A DNA stretch of 64,000 nucleotides from Rachicladosporium sp. CCFEE 5018 (GCA_002077045.2 KZ111140.1:1059454-1123453); one strand, 5' to 3'; counted from the first letter of the stretch, positions 44,332 to 57,225 are shown. Translations and numbers: made by a program. The notes: generated by a model from the sequence alone, not told the origin.

Positions 44332-47300
44332 ATGGACCCGGTGGGCACTCTGCTGTCCATTGCGACTCTCGCACTGATCATTGATGACTTGTGTGGAGCT
44401 TACTTGGAAGCACCAAGGACGCTGGCTGCTATCAGACTGCAGATTAAGGTCCTCGAGACAAGTCTACAGCGAGTCCAAGAATGGCTTCATTTCACAGATC
44501 CCACCACCAAAGCTCAGGTCATGGGGAGCATCAATGATGCGACCTTTACCGTGGATAGTGCTTTGCAAGCCCTAAAGGCAGATCTGACTGATATCACGAG
44601 TAGTGGATCAAAGACTGTCAAGGCCCTCGGACGGCAGGGTAGTGATCAGTGGACGAAGACGAAGTTCGCTTGGAACGAGGCGCGTCTACGCAGACATTTG
44701 ACTGACATGCGTGAGTGCGCAAGTCTAATGCATCTGACCCTGGCAGTATGCCAGCTTCCAAGCGGACGCAGTGCGGACCTGGAGATCAAAGAGGTCAGCA
44801 TTGGCGCCAGGAAACTCAGTCGGGTCCACAAGAGCACGCGAAGTGCTCGTCGCCCCGTGCTGGCGCATCAGGAGTCCCAAGATCCTGTCGAGCAATCGAC
44901 GGACTTCAAACAATTCATGGCAGCTATGATTGCCGCAGAGGATGATTTGGTCGCCGATTCAATAGCAGACGCTGCAGATGAGGCAGGTGCTGCATTCAAT
45001 CTGGCTGATGACTCGACGCCTGCGATGGCAGCAGCGGCCCAAGCAAGTCCTTCGGCGTTAATTCCCGAAGACCCTCTGCGCGAGAAGGCGCTTGTACCAC
45101 TCGAGCTTGCGGATCCTACAGAGTCACTCCCGGAAGTCGTTTCTGGTGCCGTTTTCGGAGAAGTGGCATCAGATTTGCCGACCCGACCAGCGAAGGCGCC
45201 CCTTGACACACCCCTTTCGCATTCAACACTGCCCGAAGTGCTGGCTACAGACGAACCCTTGGCCCATAAATCACCACTAGTCCATGAGGCGCCGTTCGAA
45301 GGTGTGAAGGCTATCCCGCGTAAGCCTGTCCGCCGAATGACACCCCCAATGGGATCCAACGCACTCGAACTTGAAACCGAGAAACATCTGGACAAGGCCA
45401 CCTTGAGCAGGACTCATATAGCACCGCCTCGGACGGATGAGCAGAAGTCTCCAATGACAAGCAGCGAAGACACGGCGGATCAACCCCTGAGTCCTGCAAT
45501 GTGGACACGCGATGCGGTGACCCACAGCGATTCCATATCATCTGGCGAGTCCTACATAAACATCGAGCCCGATACGCCGCCGCCATATGTAGCAGCGTCG
45601 AGCGCTCGGACTGGAACACGGGTCACTGCTCAGCGACAACGCCAGGTCTCATCGCTCTCCGTGAACCGTCGCACTTCGACCTTCGCAGCCCTGGACGATG
45701 CGAAGTTGAACCTACAACTATCAGATTGCTCTGCGCTACTGCAAGCGATCAAGATGGACCACGAAGACGATGTGATAGGCTTGTTGAGTCAAGGCGCTGA
45801 TCCTGAAGATACTGAACCTGGCACTCAGCGGACCGCGCTGCTCGAAGCCGCTCGTCTGGCTAGACGTGAGATGTGTCGTGTGCTCATCAGAGCGGGTAGT
45901 CAGGTGCATGTATCAGACATTGATGGCTGCACAGCCTTGCACCTGAGTGCAGGTCGAGGTGATGCTCTCATCGGCCGCATGCTCCTTGATGCAGGTGCAC
46001 AGGTCGAAGCATACGACCGCAAGGGCCGTACACCGTTACAAGTAGCTGCCGAGTCTGGTCGAACGGAATTCGTCCTGTTCCTCCTCGAGCAAACTCCGAA
46101 GCGTGGTATAAACGATCCAGGCATAGTAAAAGCGTTCCACCAGTCTATCAGGCTAGGTGAGTTGGATTACTGTGAGTGCATCTCGGGATTAGGGTCTTAG
46201 CACTGACTGGGTGATAGGTGATGTGGCCTCCGCGCAAGAATTCCTTGCACATGATGTGAAGCCGAAGAAGCTGAAGGATTCATGGAAGCTGACGTCGTAC
46301 GCAGCGCAGAGCGGCAATCTGCAAATGTTGGAGTTTGTGCTCAAGCAGAAAGTCAGTCTCAAGCAGAAGAGCCCCGATGGCTGGACTGCATTGCACTTCG
46401 CTGCCAAGCACGGCCACACTGCTATGGCCGAGAGATTACTAGACATGAAGCTCTCGAGTAGAGACAAAACCAAGAAGGCCAAGGAGACCGCATTGCATAT
46501 GGCAGTACACCAGCAGTATGCAGATACTGCTCTTGTCTTGATGGGCCAAAAGGATGCAAACGTGACGGCTACAGATGCAGACGACCAAGAGCCTTTGCAT
46601 CATGCTACTCGCAACGGCGACGTCCGGCTAGTCACTGAGCTGCTTGCTCACGAGGCAAAATTAAAAAGTCAAAACGCTTTCGGATGGCGGCCAATACATC
46701 TCGCTGCTGCGTATGGGCATATCGAGATGCTGACGCTCTTTGTGACGCACGGCATTGACCTACATGCGCAGCTTGGCAAGCCCTCGTTCAAGCCTGCTCG
46801 GAAGACTAACGAGTCCGCACGGAAAGGATATTGGGCAGAAATTCGCTGGCCTCATGAAGGTGCTACTGCACTGGACCTGGCAATCGAGTTCGGCCAGGTC
46901 GAAGCAGCGAAGCTCTTACTAGCTGCAGGAGCAAGGATAGAGGACGCCGACAGCCAACGGTGGCGGCCATTACACTACGCCGCTTTCCATGTCCAGCCGG
47001 AGCTGGTGGAATTGATGCTTGCTAAAGGTGCATCTCCGTCCGCTACTACTGCAGATGGCAACACCCCCCACGCGCTAGGCTATCGCGAGCATGGTCTGAC
47101 AGCAAGTCAAGAGGACAAAGACCACATACATTATACTCTGCAAGCCGCCGCCTCGACTTCCAAGAAGTCGGCGTGGAAGTCCATGACGGAGTACCGCCTT
47201 GGTAGTGCTACTGGTCGCTCAGCACGAGAGCGCAATCAAGCCTGGCATACCGCAGAGATGGCGGACACGCTTTACCGAGATAAAGACGTGGATGATGGAG

Positions 47301-47455
47301 AAGAGGATCTAAGCACGATCGTAAGTGACGGTCCTGGTCTTCAGACCTCTGAGCTAGATTCGACATTATCGCTGGTGTCCACTCCTTCGCCGTCAGAGCT
47401 GAATGGCAGCGCCCGCAGAAGCAGTACATTGTCTCTGAGCAAGATGAACACATGA
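44332..47455 (+). CDS. Helo-like N-terminal / ankyrin-repeat protein (NLR-like, no NTPase)
   Basis: Exons 44332-46156 and 46218-47455 give 1020 residues; ATG 44332 gives MDPVGTLLSIATLALIIDD. The N-terminal 130 residues resemble the helical domain found at the front of fungal STAND/NLR proteins (Helo-like), usually linked to self/non-self recognition or cell death. Residues about 150-450 are disordered, rich in Ala, Ser, Pro and acidic residues. From about 460 come roughly ten ankyrin repeats (for example DGCTALHLSAGRGDALIGRML and DGWTALHFAAKHGHTAMAERL). The intron (61 nt, GTGAGT) lies between repeats and restores an in-frame GDVASAQEFL. No NACHT or NB-ARC signature is visible between the parts. 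The function is inference; plain ankyrin scaffold is the alternative. Confidence 0.8.
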
Positions 47456-47635
47456 GGTGTTGTGAGACCAACATCGGCATCAAGGCTCATCACTGATGCA
47501 TATGAATTGAGCTACTTACAACAACAAGTGACCACATCTGACTGCTGACCTCCTAGCGATTCATATCGAGCAGTACCAGAGGACCAATTGTCGAATCTTG
47601 AAAGGACTCTTTGATTACGCTACCTGATCATCCGG

Positions 47636-49673
47636 TCAGACCGCATTCATCGGCACCGGAAAGTCCTCTCTCTTGTACTGCTTTGGCCACACTCCATTCT
47701 TGCCGACCGCCATGATACCCTTCGGATCTAACGCGGCCTTGATCTTGTCATTCAGCTTCATCTGCGCATGGTAGTTGAAGCTGTAAGTGTCCGCGATCTG
47801 GTCCATGACGCTCAGGTGCGTCCGATACTCGCCCCAGCCGCGCTTCGCGGCATCATCAATGAGCGTCTTGATGAGCCAGTGTGCGCGGCGGCGGGAATCA
47901 GGATCCTTGCGATTGAAGACGATGCACACGATATGATGCATTTCGCGCATCCCCACGACGAACGTTGATGAAGTCGAAGCCAGCTTCCTCGCAACGGCGA
48001 CGAGTGACATCATACTGAGCGACACCGTCATCTCCGGAGACCTTCGCAATAGGGGAGAAGAAGAGGTGGGCGCCGTTTGGAAGCCAATTCACCCAGCGTA
48101 GCTCGGTGGTGCTGGGAATGCCCTGCAGGGTGTTGTGACGTGTTTGCAGAACGATGTTGTCTGGCATGTCTTTCGGTTCGAAGTACTTTGCCCCAGGGAT
48201 CTGGAGGAAGGATTGCTTGATGACCGACAGCAATACCTCACGGACGGGTGGCGGGCCATACACTACTATCAGTCAGTAACGGGGATGTTGAGAATGGTGT
48301 AACAAGACTTGCCGGCTCCGTAGAAGTTCCATCGACCCAGACCCAGCTTCGCAGCTATCGCGTCCATCTCCTCGTCGTTCAGCGGCTTGTCTGATTTAGT
48401 GTAGTGCGTTCGATCAGCATGCACAGCTGCATCAAGCAAGATATGTCGCATTGTTGGCACATTCTAATTGATGTCAGCGACGCAGTCAGTGCTCCACGAT
48501 AGCGACAGACTCACCTGCAGAACCATCCCGACTCGTAGCGGTCGGATGATCTCGAGGGCCTGGTGCAGGTCTTTATCCTTGGGAATTGTAATCAGATAGC
48601 TCGAATACCCCCCTGGGTTAGCCATTAACCACAGTCCCATCTTCACGACTATACCAAGGGAAGCTTGAGAGAAGATGCCGTCGTTGTATGGTCCGAAGCC
48701 ATAGTTGAACAGACCCCAGGTATCGTTTGGCTTCTGCTCGTGTGAAGGAGCGTTCGGATCTGCGTCAGGGTTGGGAATACCACCCATGCCGCTACGCCAC
48801 AACGTTCCATCAGGTAGGACCACTTCCATTCCGCAGCTGTGACGGGTTAGTCCCCTGGACAATCGCACGAACATCGAATCTGAGACTAACTGCATCATCC
48901 AGTGATCGCCATACGGTGTATACCCTGTCACTTATCAGCGACTGTCACGTCGTTGAGCATATCGGCGACTTCGCCACTTACCCACGCCTCGCTCTATCGT
49001 ATTGCCAATGACAGATCCTCCGCCAAGGTCAGGCACATCAATCCACAGCTTCTCCCGGAGGTTGTTCTCAACGAGATGGTTGTGGAGATCGATGAACGTC
49101 ACGCCCGGCTCTACGATAGCATACGCGCCATCGACATTGATTTCCAGGATCTTGCCCATGTTGCGTCCCATGTCAATACCAACGGATCCAGGTACGCGAG
49201 GCGCGCTGCCACCGTAGCCTACATTGCGACCAACGGAAAAGGGCCACAATGGGATCTCAAACTCGTTCGCAAGCCGGACGATGTCCTGCACCTCTGGGAC
49301 GTTGCGTGGCGCAACGACAGCGGAGGAGACGAAGAACTCCTTTGGTGTTACGTGGTACATCTAGTGCGGTACTTTAGCACGTGCTGATGTAAGTCATGCG
49401 GTGGGTAACACATACATCGTACGCCTTGCTAGGATCTAGATAGTCCTCGTGCTGCAGCTCAGCATCTGATGAGATGACTGTGGCGTTCTCCGATCCCACA
49501 ACATCGTTGACCCTCAGCATAAAGTCCTTGAACTTCTCTAGGCTCGTACGCGGAGGTAGTGTCAATGGTCTCCCAGGATCTGATGCTGGGGTGCCTTCGG
49601 GCGCTCTAAAAGCCGCAGAAACGGTGCCTGCAGTCTCGCCATCTTCACCCACGAGGATGTCAACTTGCTTCAT
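47636..49673 (-). pseudogene. Vanillyl-alcohol-oxidase-like flavoprotein, frameshifted (copy 1)
   Basis: Related to fungal vanillyl-alcohol oxidase, which oxidises 4-hydroxybenzylic alcohols with covalent FAD. Exons 49673-49416, 49360-48982, 48924-48891, 48836-48515, 48463-48313 and 48262-47636 add up to 1771 nt, one more than a multiple of three. The frame breaks at about 47961-47972, between GFDFI and TFVVGMREMHH, with no room for an intron. Upstream are the FAD-domain segments GRNVGYGGSAPR and DVPDLGGGSVIGN and the expected FAD-linking His in NGAHLFFSPI. Downstream, out of frame, is GWGEYRTH, which holds the Tyr-Arg pair of the VAO active site. Intron 5 is of GC-AG type (GCAAGT donor). If the shift is real, the enzyme is dead; a sequencing error is the alternative. 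Confidence 0.75.
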
Positions 49674-50102
49674 GACTGGGATGTCCTTCTTTCTGATTGG
49701 TATCTTTTGAAGGGACAGCACTGATGAAGTCTACACTGGAAACAAGAGTAGTGTAGAAAGTGCGAGGGAAGATAGAGCTGTTTCGAAAGTCACACTCAAC
49801 TTCATAGCCTTTCCCAAATGTCTCTCCTGGAGTTCAAGTCCGCGCACCGAGTCAATTACCGAGACCTGTAAGCAACTTCTTGTGCGAGCTCACCCTAAGA
49901 ATGTGAAGCGACAGGCGAGAGACTCGCAGTTGTTGTTCGAATAAGGTTCTATACCCCGCAGAGATCAGGTGTACTGTCGAAGGTACCTGGGGTACGATCC
50001 CAAGGAGCTCCACTCGAGCGGAATCAACCGTGCCCTCCATACCTTCATACGACAGCTCTAGTATCGTCGGCAATTACGCGCGGGCTCGAAGCTCATCGCT
50101 GC
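49674..50102. other. Region between the flavoprotein and sedolisin genes (copy 1)
   Basis: Presumed promoter of the flavoprotein gene and 3' region of the sedolisin. An ATG at 49805 opens a 24-codon hydrophobic, signal-like frame (minus strand) that runs into TAG and is in the same frame as flavoprotein exon 1. Confidence 0.45.
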
Positions 50103-51848
50103 TCAAGGCAGACTCAGGAAAATTTTCTTGAGCTCTTCGTACTTTGGAGTCCCAAGCCCGGTCACTATGTGATGTCAGCATGCACCATCCAGAATTTCAA
50201 GCGTCGGCCGACCTACCTGGATCCCAGCCAGGCGAAGCTGAAAATCCGTTGGTTCCACAGCCTGCGTTCGGGTCAGTAAAGCTCACTACATATCGGGTTT
50301 GAGACTTGCGCATACCGGGGTTACTTCCGTTCACGATGTCGTTCAGGGCCCATGGGTGGCTATACAGCACCGGATTTAAGAACCCAATCGGTCCTTTGCC
50401 AACAGTTAGACGCTCCTCGTTGAGTAGGGTGACGATACCGCCAATGATAGGTGCTGAGGCACTCGTGCCACCAACACCGTATGTCTTGTTGAGGTACACG
50501 GTGGCGACCTTCAGCCCGATAGCCGACAAATCCGGAAATCCACGAGCGTGTCCGCTGTTATTATATACTTTGCTGCCGTAATTCGGGGCGTAGTACTTGA
50601 GATAGTGCTGCGTTGCTTTCTTTTGGTAGGAAGGCACCTCAAAGACATCTGAGAAGCCTGCACGAATGTCAGCGGGGTCCAAAATGTTCTCCTAAGTCAA
50701 GCATGCAATCCAGCTAAAGACCGGCGACGCAGCCATGGTCTCGAGCGGTCGGAAGCATGGGGAGGAAGATGAGACTTCCTTACCTCCACCGCTGTAGTAG
50801 TCATCCAGAACATTCGCTGGATCTGGGTCTGAGACAGCCGATTCTCCGTCACTCAGGTTGTTCGAATTCAGGAACGTCGCGCCCACAGCTGTCACGTATG
50901 GGCAGTTCACTGGGAAGCTGGGGCTGAATCGCTTTCCATAGGTATCCACATATCCGTACTCGGAGTTGACGCATGAGTTGTTATACCTATATCTATAGTC
51001 AGTCTCTCATGCATCGTTCTCCGTGGCATCATCTTTGCGTCTTTGACAGGCGTCCTCATCACTCGCAATTCATCAATGATGTCCAATCGCTTGATGCTAA
51101 TCTGAGTGAAGTGCGAATTGAGATGTTGCGCGAGTGAGGCGCTGTCCAAGCGACGTCGTAGACAGGTGCGCTGCTGTACAAGTGGAGTGCCGCCAGTGAT
51201 GAGTCGCCCGAGTGCTGATCACGTTGTGGAAGTGAGGATGCAGGAGTGGAGGAAATTGAACGTACCTGGCGTTATAACGATTCGCGACTCCGCTGTCGCC
51301 CGAAGACACAACGACTGTTGTGCCTTGCAGAGCCAATTTCATCCATTCATTGCATTGTCTTTGTTGGTAGAATCGCGGTAGGGCCGCCTCAATTTGCCCA
51401 TAGCTAATGGAGATTACGTTTGAGCGAGGTGATCCACCACATTGCAGGGGTCCAGTATAGCCGCCTTCGTTTGGATCTGGGTATGCTGGATCGATGTACG
51501 GCTGGTCACCACCTTGGTAGGTGCAATACGAAGCATCCAATGCATCGAGGAAGATATTGAATGTCCCGACACTGTCAACGTTGACGCTATCGCCGTTCTG
51601 GTACAGGCGTGTCTGTTGTGGCCAGATAATGGAATAGGCAGTTTGGAAATCCAGAGCCGACTCGACCACCTCTTCTGCCTGGGCGACGGTCAGATTCGAC
51701 GGCTTGCCTCCATCGATGCTGATGAACTCTGGTCTTGTCCCCTTGGGGATCTGAGGCGATGTCCAATTGGCAAAGTAAGGATCGAGATCCGGGTAGTAGA
51801 GGTAGTCGGCCCACTCAGCAATGCCCATTTTGTTGCCAGTGTGGTTCT
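50103..51848 (-). CDS. Sedolisin (S53) protease, 5' truncated by gap (copy 1)
   Basis: C-terminal three fifths of the secreted acid protease that is complete at 57226-59771. Exons: gap edge 51848-51266, 50986-50784, 50657-50217 and 50164-50103. It contains the catalytic Glu/Asp (VVESALDFQ), the Asp of SGDSG and the Ser of GGTSASAP. The small last exon supplies the family ending VTGLGTPKYEEL. Signal peptide and most of the propeptide lie beyond the contig end. The sequence is the same as in contig 4. Confidence 0.9.
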
Positions 51849-51948
51849 NNNNNNNNNNNNNNNNNNNNNNNNNNNNNNNNNNNNNNNNNNNNNNNNNNNN
51901 NNNNNNNNNNNNNNNNNNNNNNNNNNNNNNNNNNNNNNNNNNNNNNNN
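51849..51948. other. Assembly gap 3 (100 N)
   Basis: Exactly 100 unknown bases. The left flank ends inside the sedolisin gene; the right flank starts inside the ankyrin gene, about 7 kb back in gene order. Confidence 0.99.
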
Positions 51949-54578
51949 CCACAAGAGCACGCGAAGTGCTCGTCGCCCCGTGCTGGCGCATCAGGAGTCC
52001 CAAGATCCTGTCGAGCAATCGACGGACTTCAAACAATTCATGGCAGCTGTGATTGCCGCAGAGGATGATTTGGTCGCCGATTCAATAGCAGACGCTGCAG
52101 ATGAGGCAGGTGCTGCATTCAATCTGGCTGATGACTCGACGCCTGCGATGGCAGCAGCGGCCCAAGCAAGTCCTTCGGCGTTAGTTCCTGAAGACCCTCT
52201 GCGCGAGAAGGCGCTTGTACCACTCGAGCTTGCGGATCCTACAGAGTCACTCCCGGAAGTCGTTTCTGGTGCCGTTTTCGGAGATGTGGCATCAGATTTG
52301 CCGACCCGACCAGCGAAGGCGCCCCTTGACACACCCCTTTCGCATTCAACACTGCCCGAAGTGCTGGCTACAGACGAACCCTTGGCCCATAAATCACCAC
52401 TAGTCCATGAGGCGCCGTTCGAAGGTGTGAAGGCTATCCCGCGTAAGCCTGTCCGCCGAATGACACCCCCAATGGGATCCAACGCACTCGAACTTGGAAC
52501 TGAGAAACATCTGGACAAGGCCACCTTGAGCAGGACTCATATAGCACCGCCTCGGACAGAGGAGCAGAAGTCACCAATGAGAAGCAGCGAAGACACGGCG
52601 GATCAACCCCTGAGTCCTGCAATGTGGACACGCGATGCGGTGACCCACAGCGATTCCATATCATCTGGCGAGTCCTACATAAACATCGAGCCCGATACGC
52701 CGCCGCCATATGTAGCAGCGTCGAGCGCTCGGACTGGAACACGGGTCACTGCTCAGCGACAACGCCAGGTCTCATCGCTCTCCGTGAACCGTCGCACTTC
52801 GACCTTCGCAGCCCTGGACGATGCGAAGTTGAACCTACAACTATCAGATTGCTCTGCGCTACTGCAAGCGATCAAGATGGACCACGAAGACGATGTGATA
52901 GGCTTGTTGAGTCAAGGCGCTGATCCTGAAGATACTGAACCTGGCACTCAGCGGACCGCGCTGCTCGAAGCCGCTCGTCTGGCTAGACGTGAGATGTGTC
53001 GTGTGCTCATCAGAGCGGGTAGTCAGGTGCATGTATCAGACATTGATGGCTGCACAGCCTTGCACCTGAGTGCAGGTCGAGGTGATGCTCTCATCGGCCG
53101 CATGCTCCTTGATGCAGGTGCACAGGTCGAAGCATACGACCGCAAGGGCCGTACACCGTTACAAGTAGCTGCCGAGTCTGGTCGAACGGAATTCGTCCTG
53201 TTCCTCCTCGAGCAAACTCCGAAGCGTGGTATGAACGATCCAGGCATAGTAAAAGCGTTCCACCAGTCTATCAGGCTAGGTGAGTTGGATTACTGTGAGT
53301 GCATCTCGGGATTAGGGTCTTAGCACTGACTGGGTGATAGGTGATGTGGCCTCCGCGCAAGAATTCCTTGCACATGATGTGAAGCCGAAGAAGCTGAAGG
53401 ATTCATGGAAGCTGACGTCGTACGCAGCGCAGAGCGGCAATCTGCAAATGTTGGAGTTTGTGCTCAAGCAGAAAGTCAGTCTCAAGCAGAAGAGCCCCGA
53501 TGGCTGGACTGCATTGCACTTCGCTGCCAAGCACGGCCACACTGCTATGGCCGAGAGATTACTAGACATGAAGCTCTCGAGTAGAGACAAAACCAAGAAG
53601 GCCAAGGAGACCGCATTGCATATGGCAGTACACCAGCAGTATGCAGATACTGCTCTTGTCTTGATGGGCCAAAAGGATGCAAACGTGACGGCTACAGATG
53701 CAGACGACCAAGAGCCTTTGCATCATGCTACTCGCAACGGCGACGTCCGGCTAGTCACTGAGCTGCTTGCTCACGAGGCAAAATTAAAAAGTCAAAACGC
53801 TTTCGGATGGCGGCCAATACATCTCGCTGCTGCGTATGGGCATATCGAGATGCTGACGCTCTTTGTGACGCACGGCATTGACCTACATGCGCAGCTTGGC
53901 AAGCCCTCGTTCAAGCCTGCTCGGAAGACTAACGAGTCCGCACGGAAAGGATATTGGGCAGAAATTCGCTGGCCTCATGAAGGTGCTACTGCACTGGACC
54001 TGGCAATCGAGTTCGGCCAGGTCGAAGCAGCGAAGCTCTTACTAGCTGCAGGAGCAAGGATAGAGGACGCCGACAGCCAACGGTGGCGGCCATTACACTA
54101 CGCCGCTTTCCATGTCCAGCCGGAGCTGGTGGAATTGATGCTTGCTAAAGGTGCATCTCCGTCCGCTACTACTGCAGATGGCAACACCCCCCACGCGCTA
54201 GGCTATCGCGAGCATGGTCTGACAGCAAGTCAAGAGGACAAAGACCACATACATTATACTCTGCAAGCCGCCGCCTCGACTTCCAAGAAGTCGGCGTGGA
54301 AGTCCATGACGGAGTACCGCCTTGGTAGTGCTACTGGTCGCTCAGCACGAGAGCGCAATCAAGCCTGGCATACCGCAGAGATGGCGGACACGCTTTACCG
54401 AGATAAAGACGTGGATGATGGAGAAGAGGATCTAAGCACGATCGTAAGTGACGGTCCTGGTCTTCAGACCTCTGAGCTAGATTCGACATTATCGCTGGTG
54501 TCCACTCCTTCGCCGTCAGAGCTGAATGGCAGCGCCCGCAGAAGCAGTACATTGTCTCTGAGCAAGATGAACACATGA
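51949..54578 (+). CDS. Helo-like/ankyrin protein, 5' truncated by gap (copy 2)
   Basis: Second version of 44332-47455, lacking the first 164 residues, which lie before the contig start. Exon 1 runs from the gap to 53279 and exon 2 is 53341-54578. Seven amino-acid differences (M/V, I/V, E/D, E/G, D/E, T/R, I/M) separate it from copy 1, all before the intron and mostly in the disordered region. The ankyrin-rich exon 2 is identical. Confidence 0.85.
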
Positions 54579-54758
54579 GGTGTTGTGAGACCAACATCGG
54601 CATCAAGGCTCATCACTGATGCATATGAATTGAGCTACTTACAACAACAAGTGACCACATCTGACTGCTGACCTCCTAGCGATTCATATCGAGCAGTACC
54701 AGAGGACCAATTGTCGAATCTTGAAAGGACTCTTTGATTACGCTACCTGATCATCCGG

Positions 54759-56796
54759 TCAGACCGCATTCATCGGCACCGGAAAGTCCTCTCTCTTGTA
54801 CTGCTTTGGCCACACTCCATTCTTGCCGACCGCCATGATACCCTTCGGATCTAACGCGGCCTTGATCTTGTCATTCAGCTTCATCTGCGCATGGTAGTTG
54901 AAGCTGTAAGTGTCCGCGATCTGGTCCATGACGCTCAGGTGCGTCCGATACTCGCCCCAGCCGCGCTTCGCGGCATCATCAATGAGCGTCTTGATGAGCC
55001 AGTGTGCGCGGCGGCGGGAATCAGGATCCTTGCGATTGAAGACGATGCACACGATATGATGCATTTCGCGCATCCCCACGACGAACGTTGATGAAGTCGA
55101 AGCCAGCTTCCTCGCAACGGCGACGAGTGACATCATACTGAGCGACACCGTCATCTCCGGAGACCTTCGCAATAGGGGAGAAGAAGAGGTGGGCGCCGTT
55201 TGGAAGCCAATTCACCCAGCGTAGCTCGGTGGTGCTGGGAATGCCCTGCAGGGTGTTGTGACGTGTTTGCAGAACGATGTTGTCTGGCATGTCTTTCGGT
55301 TCGAAGTACTTTGCCCCAGGGATCTGGAGGAAGGATTGCTTGATGACCGACAGCAATACCTCACGGACGGGTGGCGGGCCATACACTACTATCAGTCAGT
55401 AACGGGGATGTTGAGAATGGTGTAACAAGACTTGCCGGCTCCGTAGAAGTTCCATCGACCCAGACCCAGCTTCGCAGCTATCGCGTCCATCTCCTCGTCG
55501 TTCAGCGGCTTGTCTGATTTAGTGTAGTGCGTTCGATCAGCATGCACAGCTGCATCAAGCAAGATATGTCGCATTGTTGGCACATTCTAATTGATGTCAG
55601 CGACGCAGTCAGTGCTCCACGATAGCGACAGACTCACCTGCAGAACCATCCCGACTCGTAGCGGTCGGATGATCTCGAGGGCCTGGTGCAGGTCTTTATC
55701 CTTGGGAATTGTAATCAGATAGCTCGAATACCCCCCTGGGTTAGCCATTAACCACAGTCCCATCTTCACGACTATACCAAGGGAAGCTTGAGAGAAGATG
55801 CCGTCGTTGTATGGTCCGAAGCCATAGTTGAACAGACCCCAGGTATCGTTTGGCTTCTGCTCGTGTGAAGGAGCGTTCGGATCTGCGTCAGGGTTGGGAA
55901 TACCACCCATGCCGCTACGCCACAACGTTCCATCAGGTAGGACCACTTCCATTCCGCAGCTGTGACGGGTTAGTCCCCTGGACAATCGCACGAACATCGA
56001 ATCTGAGACTAACTGCATCATCCAGTGATCGCCATACGGTGTATACCCTGTCACTTATCAGCGACTGTCACGTCGTTGAGCATATCGGCGACTTCGCCAC
56101 TTACCCACGCCTCGCTCTATCGTATTGCCAATGACAGATCCTCCGCCAAGGTCAGGCACATCAATCCACAGCTTCTCCCGGAGGTTGTTCTCAACGAGAT
56201 GGTTGTGGAGATCGATGAACGTCACGCCCGGCTCTACGATAGCATACGCGCCATCGACATTGATTTCCAGGATCTTGCCCATGTTGCGTCCCATGTCAAT
56301 ACCAACGGATCCAGGTACGCGAGGCGCGCTGCCACCGTAGCCTACATTGCGACCAACGGAAAAGGGCCACAATGGGATCTCAAACTCGTTCGCAAGCCGG
56401 ACGATGTCCTGCACCTCTGGGACGTTGCGTGGCGCAACGACAGCGGAGGAGACGAAGAACTCCTTTGGTGTTACGTGGTACATCTAGTGCGGTACTTTAG
56501 CACGTGCTGATGTAAGTCATGCGGTGGGTAACACATACATCGTACGCCTTGCTAGGATCTAGATAGTCCTCGTGCTGCAGCTCAGCATCTGATGAGATGA
56601 CTGTGGCGTTCTCCGATCCCACAACATCGTTGACCCTCAGCATAAAGTCCTTGAACTTCTCTAGGCTCGTACGCGGAGGTAGTGTCAATGGTCTCCCAGG
56701 ATCTGATGCTGGGGTGCCTTCGGGCGCTCTAAAAGCCGCAGAAACGGTGCCTGCAGTCTCGCCATCTTCACCCACGAGGATGTCAACTTGCTTCAT
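54759..56796 (-). pseudogene. Vanillyl-alcohol-oxidase-like flavoprotein, frameshifted (copy 2)
   Basis: Identical to 47636-49673, including the frame break (about 55084-55095) and the GC-AG fifth intron. Exons 56796-56539, 56483-56105, 56047-56014, 55959-55638, 55586-55436 and 55385-54759. The third intron (54 nt, multiple of three, no stop) could be retained without breaking frame. Because the two contigs may share reads here, the second copy is weak independent support for the frameshift. Confidence 0.75.
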
Positions 56797-57225
56797 GACT
56801 GGGATGTCCTTCTTTCTGATTGGTATCTTTTGAAGGGACAGCACTGATGAAGTCTACACTGGAAACAAGAGTAGTGTAGAAAGTGCGAGGGAAGATAGAG
56901 CTGTTTCGAAAGTCACACTCAACTTCATAGCCTTTCCCAAATGTCTCTCCTGGAGTTCAAGTCCGCGCACCGAGTCAATTACCGAGACCTGTAAGCAACT
57001 TCTTGTGCGAGCTCACCCTAAGAATGTGAAGCGACAGGCGAGAGACTCGCAGTTGTTGTTCGAATAAGGTTCTATACCCCGCAGAGATCAGGTGTACTGT
57101 CGAAGGTACCTGGGGTACGATCCCAAGGAGCTCCACTCGAGCGGAATCAACCGTGCCCTCCATACCTTCATACGACAGCTCTAGTATCGTCGGCAATTAC
57201 GCGCGGGCTCGAAGCTCATCGCTGC
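56797..57225. other. Region between the flavoprotein and sedolisin genes (copy 2)
   Basis: Identical to 49674-50102; nothing further seen. Confidence 0.45.

Larger units (their letters stand above)
44826..51848. repeat. Segment C, first copy (end of contig 3)
   Basis: 7,023 bp repeated at 51949-58971 with no length change. I find 11 substitutions, all between 44926 and 46110; from 46111 to 51848 I see none. It ends at the last base before gap 3. Confidence 0.95.

Noticed and set aside
50907..51149. Minus-strand frame inside the sedolisin gene as a small gene or exon
   Set aside because: Lies within the 279-nt intron and neighbouring exon in another frame, and has no similarity to the protease or a known domain.
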